Positions 43,081 to 50,629 of a stretch of 64,000 nucleotides of DNA are shown piece after piece. The notes under the pieces were generated by a model, which saw only the letters and a program-made list of their open reading frames with translations, ran no database searches and was not told the origin of the DNA. The number at the start of each line of letters is the position of its first letter. The stretch's first letter is position 1. Source of the stretch: SZUA-265 sp965651905. GTDB lineage: Bacteria > Myxococcota_A > Polyangia > Polyangiales > Polyangiaceae. The DNA lies in the NCBI GenBank assembly GCA_965651905.1, contig CBFGUG010000006.1, positions 1 to 64,000 of the forward strand, given 5' to 3'. The translations under genes and the position numbers were made by a program.

Positions 43081-44025
43081 ATGCCCGCCAAACTGCACCT
43101 AGCGAACAAGCCCACGCCACTCTGGCACAATGAAGCCCTCGATCGCCTCGTCGGTTGCGAGGTGTGGGTCAAGCGTGATGACATGACGGGCGGCGCAGAG
43201 GCGGGCAACAAGATCCGCAAGCTGGAGTACTTGCTCGCGGACGCCGTAGATCAGGGTGCCGACACGGTGATTACTTGCGGCGCAGCACAATCGAACCACG
43301 CGCGAGCGACCGCTCTCGTCGCGCGACGTCTGGGACTCGACAGCGTGCTACTGCTGCGCAGCCGTGACCCGGAGTCGGAACCGAACACGGGCAACCTGAG
43401 GCTCAGCCGCCTCAGCGGTGCGACGATTCGTTTCATCAGCCCAGAACAGTACGCGGATCGGGATCGCTTGATGTTCGCCGAGAGCGAACAGTTGCTGGAG
43501 CGCGGACGAAGACCCTACGTCATCGTGGAAGGCGGCTCGAGTGGTCTCGGCGCCCTCGGTTACGTGGATGCAGTGGCGGAGCTACTCGAGCAACAGCAAC
43601 TCGAACTGTGCCCGATGTCCTTCGACACCATCGTCTGTGCGTGCGGCTCGGGTGGCACCGCTGCTGGACTATCGCTCGGAGTCGGGCGTTACGGAACCGC
43701 GCGACGAGTCGACGCGATCGCGGTGTGTGACGACCGCGCAACGTTCGAGGCTATCACGAACAGGATCTGCGACGAGGCCCGAGCCCTGCGTCCGGATCTT
43801 CCCCTCACCTCCAACTTGACGATCCACGACGCGTACCGCGGCCCAGCCTACGGCGAAATGAGCGATGAGCAGCAAGCCTTCCTGGGCGAGGTCGCTGCGT
43901 GTTCGGGTCTCGTCCTAGATCCCGTCTACTCGGGCAAGGCGTTGTTCGGACTTTCGCAATTCGACCCGAAACCCCGCTTGGCGTTGTTCGTTCACACTGG
44001 GGGACTCCCGGGCACGCTCGCTTGA
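43081..44025 (+). CDS. PLP-dependent D-cysteine desulfhydrase / ACC deaminase family protein
   Basis: This fold-type-II PLP enzyme (314 residues) has the family start P-T-P-L-W-H-N-E, WVKRDDMTGGAEAGNKIRKLEYLL (the Lys in GNKIRK binds PLP), CGAAQSNHARATA, GGSSGLGALGYV and the phosphate loop CGSGGTAAG. C-terminal VYSGKALFGL and FVHTGGLPG are typical. D-cysteine desulfhydrase releases sulfide, pyruvate and ammonia from D-cysteine; ACC deaminase opens the cyclopropane ring. The two cannot be told apart reliably by eye. It is a probable partner in a short plus-strand unit with the carrier protein 66 nt upstream, but no functional link is evident. Confidence 0.9.
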   Translation: MPAKLHLANKPTPLWHNEALDRLVGCEVWVKRDDMTGGAEAGNKIRKLEYLLADAVDQGADTVITCGAAQSNHARATALVARRLGLDSVLLLRSRDPESEPNTGNLRLSRLSGATIRFISPEQYADRDRLMFAESEQLLERGRRPYVIVEGGSSGLGALGYVDAVAELLEQQQLELCPMSFDTIVCACGSGGTAAGLSLGVGRYGTARRVDAIAVCDDRATFEAITNRICDEARALRPDLPLTSNLTIHDAYRGPAYGEMSDEQQAFLGEVAACSGLVLDPVYSGKALFGLSQFDPKPRLALFVHTGGLPGTLA

Positions 44026-44066
44026 CGGAAACGTCGTAGTCCAGAAACCCGCACGGCGGTACACAT

Positions 44067-46331
44067 TCAGTTGACGACGACGCGCTTCAACTTGCGTCGG
44101 AACTTCTTCATGCGCTCCAGCGCTGCTTTGGTGCGCTCGACCTCTTTGACAAGATTGTCGAGCTCACCCGGATCTTCAGCCAAGTCGTAGAGGCCCATGG
44201 GGCGCAACTTGCTGGTGATGAGCTTCAAGTCGTCTTCGATGAACGCCTGACGCTCTGGCACGAACGGACCCCCGGGCATGTCGATGAAGATGGGCCGCTC
44301 GCCGATGGGCTCGTCCTTCCCGGCCAACACGTCGCGCACGAGAGACGTGCCACGCAAGGCGTCGTCGCTCTTGGGATCTGGCAGTGGCAAGTCGAACATG
44401 TCGAGAACGGTTGGCGCGATGTCGATCAAGCTTCTGCGCTCCGTGACGCGCTTGGGTGGCGCTCCTGGCACGTGCACGAGTAGCGGTACGCGTACCAGCA
44501 CATCCCAAAGTTCGAAACCGTGGCGGTTCATCCCGTGCTCCCCGAAGCTCTCGCCGTGATCACTGGTCACGATGATGGCTGTGTTGTCGGCAAACGGACT
44601 TCGTGCGATGGCGTCGAGCACGCGGCCTACGTGGTGATCCGTGAACGCGACTTCGCCATCGTACAAGTCGCGCTGCTCCGTGCCGAAGTCGAAGGCTTCG
44701 TGTGGCACGTATTCGGCGTGGGGATCGAGGTAGTGAACCCACATGAAGAAGGGTTGACTGGTTGCCTCCAGGTCCGACAGTTGTTTGATCGCGGCGTCAC
44801 TGATGGCGGGGCTGGTAATCGTCCGATCGCCTTCGCCTTGGCGCTCTTCAGGCGCTGCCGACATGTCGAGCACGTCGAACCCACGTCCAAGCCCCGTGTT
44901 GGGTTTGAAGTACCAGTGGGCCTGCACGCTCACCGTGCGCACGCCACCAGCCTGAAGATGCTCTTGCAGCATCTTGTCGAGCGGCTGGTAAATGCTGAAG
45001 TGGAGCTTGCCGCGGTGAGTCTCGCTGCCGTAGCGACCGATCAACATCGGGCCGATACTCTTGGCCGTGTACGAGGCCAATGCGTAGGCCCTGTCGTAGT
45101 AGGTGGAACGTGCGGCGAGTGCATCGATGTTCGGCGTTATCTTGCGCGGATAACCCGTGAAGCTGATGTCATAGCGGAGCGTATCGACCGTGATCAGCAC
45201 GACGTTGAGCTTTTCAGGCAGCTTCTGCGTGGTGGGCGGGGCCGCCTCTGGAGCTTTGGGCTCCTCGACCTCGGTCTCGGTGCTGAGCTCGGCGTCACTA
45301 CCGCTGCAGTCTTCGTCGATGCCGTTGCCTTCGATGTCGTCTTGCAGCGGATTGATCGCCGCGTCCGCGTCGTTGCAGTCGCCGCCGCCAAAGTGTGAGG
45401 CAAACCCGTCCCCATCGCGGTCGGTGGCCGCGCGCAGTTGCTTCAAGCTCAACTTACCGAGCAACGATGAGCGCTCGACGGCCATCGACAGTGTCGGCTC
45501 GCTGAGCCAGCTCGCGGTTCCCCAGGTCGTTGCCAGTGGAGCCAACGCGAACACCAGCGCCAACCATGCTGGGAAACGCTGCATCCAAGCGGGAAGCTGG
45601 TAGGCAAAGCCGGCCATCAGCAGCAGGTAGAGCACGGGTCGCAGGTCGAGTTCCTCGCGGCGCAACACGCCGAACATGCGCCAGGCGCCGCCAGCGCCGC
45701 TGGTTTCCCCAATTTGCGAGAGCACGACGACGGCCACCAGCCCCAACGCAGCAACCACACCGACCGCGAGACTGGGTCGCACCGAGTCAGGAAGACGCCG
45801 CGCGAGTGGCACGGACGCTGCCAGCGCCGCGCCGCACAGCAAAGCGCCCGATAACCCGAGCCCCAACGCAGCGGCAGCCGCTGACGGCACGGGCCCGCTC
45901 TGTTCCAACAACGAACCCAGGGCCAGACGACTCCCTGACAGGAGCCACAAAAGCGCAGCCGCTAGCAGTAACCAGCAACGCGCCACAATCACGCGTCGGG
46001 CATCCGCGTCCTTCCGATCCCACGCAAGCAGCCCCAAAACCCCCAAACGCCTTCGAGGCCAAAGTAACAGCGCGGCAGTCCCAACCAGAACGCCGACGAC
46101 GAGCGCCCAAGGCATCAACAAGCCCAGACTGGTCGGCATCGCAACCCCGCCGTCGTAGTGAGCGCTCAAGCTGCGCGCTTCGAGCAGCGAGGCACATGCG
46201 GCCCCGAGTACGGCAGCCAACAGCGCGTGGCAAACGCGACTGGTGCCCTCGCGCGCTCCGCTCGCAGCGCCTCGAGTGGGTCGCTGCTCGGGCTTGGGTC
46301 GGTCGCTGGGGCTGGGTGGTGTTTCACTCAT
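44067..46331 (-). CDS. Membrane sulfatase-fold (alkaline phosphatase superfamily) protein with MopE-like loop
   Basis: The N-terminal ~270 residues contain about seven hydrophobic helices. Residues ~300-345 are a MopE-type Ca-binding region (DRDGDGFASHFGGGDCNDAD, GNGIDEDCSG). The catalytic domain (~375-740) has VVLITVDTLRYD (metal Asp), TPNIDALA, WVHYLDPHAEY, and SDHGESFGEHG. Where sulfatases have the Cys/Ser of C-x-P-x-R for formylglycine, this has Thr422 in ASYTAKSIGPML. A Thr nucleophile is typical of phosphoethanolamine/phosphoglycerol transferases (EptA, LtaS), so the protein may be a transferase or phosphohydrolase acting on envelope polymers. The start codon lies 17 nt after the XerC-type gene, suggesting one operon. 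Confidence 0.87.
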   Translation of the reverse strand: MSETPPSPSDRPKPEQRPTRGAASGAREGTSRVCHALLAAVLGAACASLLEARSLSAHYDGGVAMPTSLGLLMPWALVVGVLVGTAALLLWPRRRLGVLGLLAWDRKDADARRVIVARCWLLLAAALLWLLSGSRLALGSLLEQSGPVPSAAAAALGLGLSGALLCGAALAASVPLARRLPDSVRPSLAVGVVAALGLVAVVVLSQIGETSGAGGAWRMFGVLRREELDLRPVLYLLLMAGFAYQLPAWMQRFPAWLALVFALAPLATTWGTASWLSEPTLSMAVERSSLLGKLSLKQLRAATDRDGDGFASHFGGGDCNDADAAINPLQDDIEGNGIDEDCSGSDAELSTETEVEEPKAPEAAPPTTQKLPEKLNVVLITVDTLRYDISFTGYPRKITPNIDALAARSTYYDRAYALASYTAKSIGPMLIGRYGSETHRGKLHFSIYQPLDKMLQEHLQAGGVRTVSVQAHWYFKPNTGLGRGFDVLDMSAAPEERQGEGDRTITSPAISDAAIKQLSDLEATSQPFFMWVHYLDPHAEYVPHEAFDFGTEQRDLYDGEVAFTDHHVGRVLDAIARSPFADNTAIIVTSDHGESFGEHGMNRHGFELWDVLVRVPLLVHVPGAPPKRVTERRSLIDIAPTVLDMFDLPLPDPKSDDALRGTSLVRDVLAGKDEPIGERPIFIDMPGGPFVPERQAFIEDDLKLITSKLRPMGLYDLAEDPGELDNLVKEVERTKAALERMKKFRRKLKRVVVN

Positions 46332-46348
46332 TGCGCGTTCTCGGGCCG

Positions 46349-47317
46349 TCAGACGTCGTCTGGGGCTTCGGATGCCGAGCCCCGCGCATTGGCCAACGGA
46401 TGTGCCTTATCGTAGACACTGAGCAGTTGCTGCAAGGAAAGATGAGTGTAGCGTTGAGTCGTCGATAGACTGCTGTGGCCGAGCAACTCCTGCAGCGCTC
46501 GCAAGTCCGCCCCCCCTTCGAGCATGTGAGTGGCGCAAGAATGCCGCAGCGCGTGGGGATGCAAGTCCGCCCGACCAGCCCCCAACGCCCCGTAGCGATG
46601 CACCAGCTTCTGAATCGTGCGGACGCCCAGACGACGACCGAAACGATTGAGCAGCAACGCCTTTGGGTCGACCGCTCGGGTTTTCGGGTGCGCCCACTGA
46701 TCGCGAACCCTCAGGTAGTTCCTCAGCGCCGTTGCTGCAGCCGCGCCGATCGGCACTCGACGTTCTTTTCGTCCCTTGCCCAGGACGCGGAGCGCGCCCT
46801 GGCCACTTTCGACGCTACCGAGATCGAGACTCGCGAGTTCGCTCAAGCGCAGCCCGCACCCGTAGAGCAACTCCAGGATCAGTGCATCACGTGCTCGCGC
46901 GGCTTCGGGCAGCGGCATCGTCTGAGGTGACTCGACGACCTGCCGCGCAGCATCCACCCCGAGAAACGTCGGCGTCGCGCTCCCCAGCTTGGGGCCGCTC
47001 AACTGTTCGGCAGGGTTGAGCAGGTCCGGCTGCTCTCGCTGAAGGAAGCGGTAGAAGGTGCGCACGCACGCCAACTTGCGCGCGATCGATTCCGGCTTGC
47101 ACTCTCGCGCGAGCTGTCCCAGCCAGGCACGAAGCAGCCACTTGTCGACACGCGAGAGGTCCGGTTCCGACCCCAGACGCTCAGTCGCGAACACCGCCAA
47201 CTGCTTCAGGTCTCGCGCGTAGGCCGCAAGTGTGTGCGCGGATAGTCGGCGTTCACCACGCAGATGCCTCTCGAAACGTCCCGTTGCCGTCGTCAGCGAC
47301 TCGGTCGATTCGGTCAA
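46349..47317 (-). CDS. xerC: Tyrosine recombinase, XerC-type
   Basis: This 322-residue site-specific recombinase has an N-terminal SAM-like DNA-binding domain (FERHLRGERRLSAHTLAAYARDL) and a C-terminal catalytic domain. The active residues are visible: Arg in CGLRLSEL, Lys in GKGRKERRVP, His and Arg in HPHALRHSCATH, His in LGHSSLSTTQ, and the nucleophile Tyr in RYTHLS. Xer recombinases resolve chromosome dimers at dif. I chose TTG at 47317, with GGAGG five nucleotides upstream; a GTG at 47341 overlapping the upstream stop is the alternative. No dif site is visible nearby. It sits in a dense minus-strand operon rather than in an integron or phage. Confidence 0.9.
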   Translation of the reverse strand: MTESTESLTTATGRFERHLRGERRLSAHTLAAYARDLKQLAVFATERLGSEPDLSRVDKWLLRAWLGQLARECKPESIARKLACVRTFYRFLQREQPDLLNPAEQLSGPKLGSATPTFLGVDAARQVVESPQTMPLPEAARARDALILELLYGCGLRLSELASLDLGSVESGQGALRVLGKGRKERRVPIGAAAATALRNYLRVRDQWAHPKTRAVDPKALLLNRFGRRLGVRTIQKLVHRYGALGAGRADLHPHALRHSCATHMLEGGADLRALQELLGHSSLSTTQRYTHLSLQQLLSVYDKAHPLANARGSASEAPDDV

Positions 47318-47333
47318 TCGCCCCTCCAAAACA

Positions 47334-47951
47334 TCACGCACCAATCGCCGCGAAGACCCACAAGAACAGTCCCACACAGCCAATCGCCCAACCCCAGCTC
47401 ATCTGTTGCATGGCGCGACGCGTGAGCGACAAGCGGGCGCCCAACGACATCAACACGACGGCCAGGGTGGTCGCGAGATAGAACACAGGCTGCGTCTTGC
47501 GCTCCTCTTCGAAGTGCGCGCGTACCTCCTCCGCCGTCGGCGTCGATCCGAGCATGCTCTCGGACCGTGGCAAGAGTCTCGCCAGCGCGGCGTTCGCTTG
47601 ATCCAGCAAGGGATCGCGAAGGCCCCAGGGGTGTTGGGTCTCGAGTAACACTCCGCGTGTCGCTCCCCAGGTGCGCAGTGCAGTGGTCGAATCACCCGTG
47701 GCTTCTGCTCCCACAGCCACCGCGACCAGACGAGCTCTTGCTTGCTCGACGTGTGGTGCGCCTGGGAAATACCACCCCGCGGCTTCCCGCGCCGCGTCGA
47801 CCGCAGAAACGAGATCACCACGATCGAACGCCGCGTCACTCTCCGCCATCGCCTCGGTTCCGGCCCGATGCGCCCGAAACAGCAGAATGGCCAGCAGGAG
47901 TACGCCCGCAACCACCAACAAGGCAACCTTTCGTAACCAGCCCAAAAACAT
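47334..47951 (-). CDS. Small two-helix membrane protein of unknown function
   Basis: This 205-residue protein begins MFLGWLRKVALLVVAGVLLL, one N-terminal membrane helix. An Ala-rich helical soluble part follows (~30-145) that resembles TPR-like pairs ('AAFDRGDLVSAVDAAREAAGWY', 'AEATGDSTTALRTWGATRG'). Two more hydrophobic stretches end it (~153-170, 185-203). Start is ATG with AGGTGA upstream. It is eight nucleotides from the ABC-2 permease and directly before xerC. The position suggests a helper of the permease, but no family is recognised. Confidence 0.7.
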   Translation of the reverse strand: MFLGWLRKVALLVVAGVLLLAILLFRAHRAGTEAMAESDAAFDRGDLVSAVDAAREAAGWYFPGAPHVEQARARLVAVAVGAEATGDSTTALRTWGATRGVLLETQHPWGLRDPLLDQANAALARLLPRSESMLGSTPTAEEVRAHFEEERKTQPVFYLATTLAVVLMSLGARLSLTRRAMQQMSWGWAIGCVGLFLWVFAAIGA

Positions 47952-47959
47952 CAGCTCAC

Positions 47960-48925
47960 CTACACGAAGTCGCGTCGTCTAAAGATTAACCCTGCACATA
48001 CCAACAGAGCAGCGCTCCACAACAGCGACTGCCCAGCAGCGAGCGCGACGTACTCAGACAGAACGACGCCTTGCGCTTCACCCGTGAGCAGCGGACGGGG
48101 CGGAACGTAGACCATGAGATTCGGAAAGACCTTCGACAAGAAGTCGAATATTCCGACGATCATCGGCCCAAATACCTTTTCAGGCAGGTTCGCCAGCGTG
48201 TCCGCCGAGCGCCCCACGAGGAAGATCCCGAAGGTAAACACCGCGGTCAAAAAGGGACTGGAGAACGCCGAAAACAGCGTCGCGATCGCCGTCACGATGC
48301 CGACTTCGAGCAGCGCCAACAGCGACGCAACCAGTACGACTCGACGGTCGTCGGGCGCTTCCTTGGCCAAGACCCAGCCCACGACGAGCAGCGTCGCCGC
48401 CCAGGCAATCGTGACCAGTGTGCTGTGGTCACGCCACTGGCGCCCGACCGCGACAGCAACCGCCGTGATCCCCATCAGAGCTCCCAGTGGCACCAGCACG
48501 CCCTGGCCCGCAACGAAATGCATCGCCAGCAGCAACACGGCAGCGTTGGCCATCATGAACACCAACAGCGTCAGTAGCGTCCCACAGTACTTGCCGAGCA
48601 GATACTGCCCGCGCCAGATCGGACGCGCCAGGATCGGGAACACAGTCTTCAACTCGAGTTCGCGGTGCAGTGTCGTCGCGCCCATGACGATGGCCACGAT
48701 CACGCCATAGGTCGAGAGTGCGAAGGAACCCACGTCACTCACGACTCGCAGCGCATTCTTGGAGGCAAACTCGCCGACGACGACCGCGTACAACATCGAA
48801 AACACGGCAAGCGCGAACAGCCCATGGAGAATGCGTGCGCGGACCGCCTCGCGATAGGTATTGAAGACGATGACGAGGACCTTGGCCACGGGCCCGGTTC
48901 TAGCCACAACCGCCGCCAAGTGCAA
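47960..48925 (-). CDS. ABC-2 type transporter permease
   Basis: This 321-residue protein has six or seven hydrophobic helices. The pattern TYREAVRARILHGLFALAVF at the N-terminus, followed by 'ALRVVSDVGSFALSTYGVIVA' and RELELKTVFPILARPI, is typical of ABC-2/NatB-type permeases ('RE...T..LLARPI'). The exact start is uncertain: TTG at 48925 has no ribosome site, and GTG codons at 48907 and 48889 also fit. No ATPase gene lies next to it in the window, so the motor subunit must be encoded elsewhere. It heads the minus-strand run permease / small protein / xerC / sulfatase-fold protein. Confidence 0.82.
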   Translation of the reverse strand: MHLAAVVARTGPVAKVLVIVFNTYREAVRARILHGLFALAVFSMLYAVVVGEFASKNALRVVSDVGSFALSTYGVIVAIVMGATTLHRELELKTVFPILARPIWRGQYLLGKYCGTLLTLLVFMMANAAVLLLAMHFVAGQGVLVPLGALMGITAVAVAVGRQWRDHSTLVTIAWAATLLVVGWVLAKEAPDDRRVVLVASLLALLEVGIVTAIATLFSAFSSPFLTAVFTFGIFLVGRSADTLANLPEKVFGPMIVGIFDFLSKVFPNLMVYVPPRPLLTGEAQGVVLSEYVALAAGQSLLWSAALLVCAGLIFRRRDFV

Positions 48926-49038
48926 AAAAGCCGAGCCAGGATCGGCCCCCTTGCTGGTGATCCGACCCTCGGCCGCAAACGGCCTAACGCACGCCTTGCG
49001 ACGTGGGGAACCCAGCGACCTCGCGCCCTCTCTCGAAC

Positions 49039-50478
49039 TCAGTTCAGGGCGGCGTCCGTGGTCTTCATGGCAGGCCCTGCATCGGGCAGAGGTTTGGGTG
49101 GAGCCGTCTCTACCACCTCGGCGCCACCTTCGACTTCTTCCTTCTCTTCGTCGGGCCCTGCCTCGCTCACCTTCGAGTCCCCCTCGCTCGATGCACCCGC
49201 GTCAGCGCGGATGGGTAGGTCGGAGCCCGAATCGAGCGTTGCACTGGGCTCCGCACCCGCGTCGAGCAGTGGGTTGCCTGTCGAGGCTTCGACGTTCGAC
49301 GCTGGGTTGGTGGGCATTGGCTCAGTAACCTCTGGCGACGCGCCCGTCGAGGCTCCGCTCGTCAATTTTTCGACGACATAGGGACCGTGTCCTTGAAGCC
49401 ACGTTTCCCAATCTCCTGCTCGGGGCGCCCCAGCTCGCAGCAAGCACGACGCTTCATCGCAGTCATCGAGCTTCCACGCCGCCCAGCTGATGCCATTAGC
49501 GTCCATGAAATCGTGCCACCTATCTGCTTCTTCGTCGCAAACCGTGTCGTCATCGACGCCGCCGTCTGCGTCCGTTGCGCCCCACTCGGTGACGAAAATC
49601 GCCAAGCCAGCATCGATCGCAACCTGCGCTTTGTCTCGCAACCATTGGTCGTGTGTGCACGAGTAGAAATGCACCGTGTACATCAGATTGTCCCCGGCCA
49701 CGGGATCTGCGGCCGCCTCATCCACATTCTGGGACCAGAAAGGCGTCCCCAAAACGATGATACCCAAGGGGTCCTCAGCGCGAATCTCGGGGATCACGGC
49801 TTCGTGATACGGCTTGAAGTCGTCGGCCCACCCGAAACGTTCACCATCACCACCGAATACTCCTGGCATGGGTTCGTTGAAAATTTCGTAGATGACGCCG
49901 GGGTTGTCCTTGTACTGGGCCGCCATACGCCGGAAAAAGTCTTTGCTCTCCTCGACGTTGTCTTGTGCAAAGTGATCGTGCCAGTCGATGATGACGTAGA
50001 CACCGAGTTGCGTTGCATTGTCGACGATCTGTTCAACCTTTGCCTCGATCGCTGTGGGGCTCGTGAGGTAGCCTCCAGACGCTGGTTCCCGCTCGCTCGT
50101 CGACACCCCCATTGCGGCGCGAATCACGGTAACGCCCCAGTTGTCGCGCATCCATTGCAGCGCTGTGTAGTTCGTCGCGTAACCCGTGTTCTCCCAGTTG
50201 AGCCACATGCTGCTGATGCCGCGCAACTGAATGGGTTCACCACGCTCGTTGACCATCTGTGTACCTTCCACGCGCAGACGACCGTTACGTCCGACGGGTG
50301 TATCTTCGAACGCCACGGTGTCGGGCAAGATCCGCGGATCTGGCGCTAGTGGGGGCAACTCGACGACGACGGGAGCGGCGTTTTCGCGCTCCGCGCTCCC
50401 CTGGGAGCACCCCCATGTCAGAATCGCTAATACGGCGCAGATGGTGAAGCGAGCGAGGAGCAGCGAAGTCGAATGCAT
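49039..50478 (-). CDS. GH5-family cellulase (endoglucanase) lipoprotein
   Basis: This secreted glycoside hydrolase has a lipobox (LTWGC, ~Cys24). The GH5 barrel (~60-365) contains QMVNERGEPIQLRGISSMWL, WGVTVIRAAM, YVIIDWHDH, the acid/base Glu in VIYEIFNEPMPG (~201), MYTVHFY, and the nucleophile Glu in IFVTEWGATDADGG (~297), then SWAAWKLDD. The nearest subfamily is GH5_2-like. A low-complexity Glu/Ala/Ser/Asp tail (~375-479) is not a known binding module. It cleaves beta-1,4-glucan or a related polymer at the cell surface. The hybrid kinase with a sugar-binding sensor lies immediately upstream on the same strand. Confidence 0.92.
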   Translation of the reverse strand: MHSTSLLLARFTICAVLAILTWGCSQGSAERENAAPVVVELPPLAPDPRILPDTVAFEDTPVGRNGRLRVEGTQMVNERGEPIQLRGISSMWLNWENTGYATNYTALQWMRDNWGVTVIRAAMGVSTSEREPASGGYLTSPTAIEAKVEQIVDNATQLGVYVIIDWHDHFAQDNVEESKDFFRRMAAQYKDNPGVIYEIFNEPMPGVFGGDGERFGWADDFKPYHEAVIPEIRAEDPLGIIVLGTPFWSQNVDEAAADPVAGDNLMYTVHFYSCTHDQWLRDKAQVAIDAGLAIFVTEWGATDADGGVDDDTVCDEEADRWHDFMDANGISWAAWKLDDCDEASCLLRAGAPRAGDWETWLQGHGPYVVEKLTSGASTGASPEVTEPMPTNPASNVEASTGNPLLDAGAEPSATLDSGSDLPIRADAGASSEGDSKVSEAGPDEEKEEVEGGAEVVETAPPKPLPDAGPAMKTTDAALN

Positions 50479-50629
50479 GACGTTTCTCTTGCGTTGTCTG
50501 AGCGCTGAGTCCGTGGGGTTTCGCCCAGACTGCTCACACTCAGCCAGGCAGCTTAACCAAACGTCCCAGCGATGCCCCAGGGGTTGCCCATCATTCGGCC
50601 AAACGGCTGATGGCGCGCGATCTCAGTGG

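Noticed and set aside
46349..47317. Integron or phage integrase
   Set aside because: Sequence and size fit housekeeping XerC; no cassette, attachment site or phage gene lies nearby.
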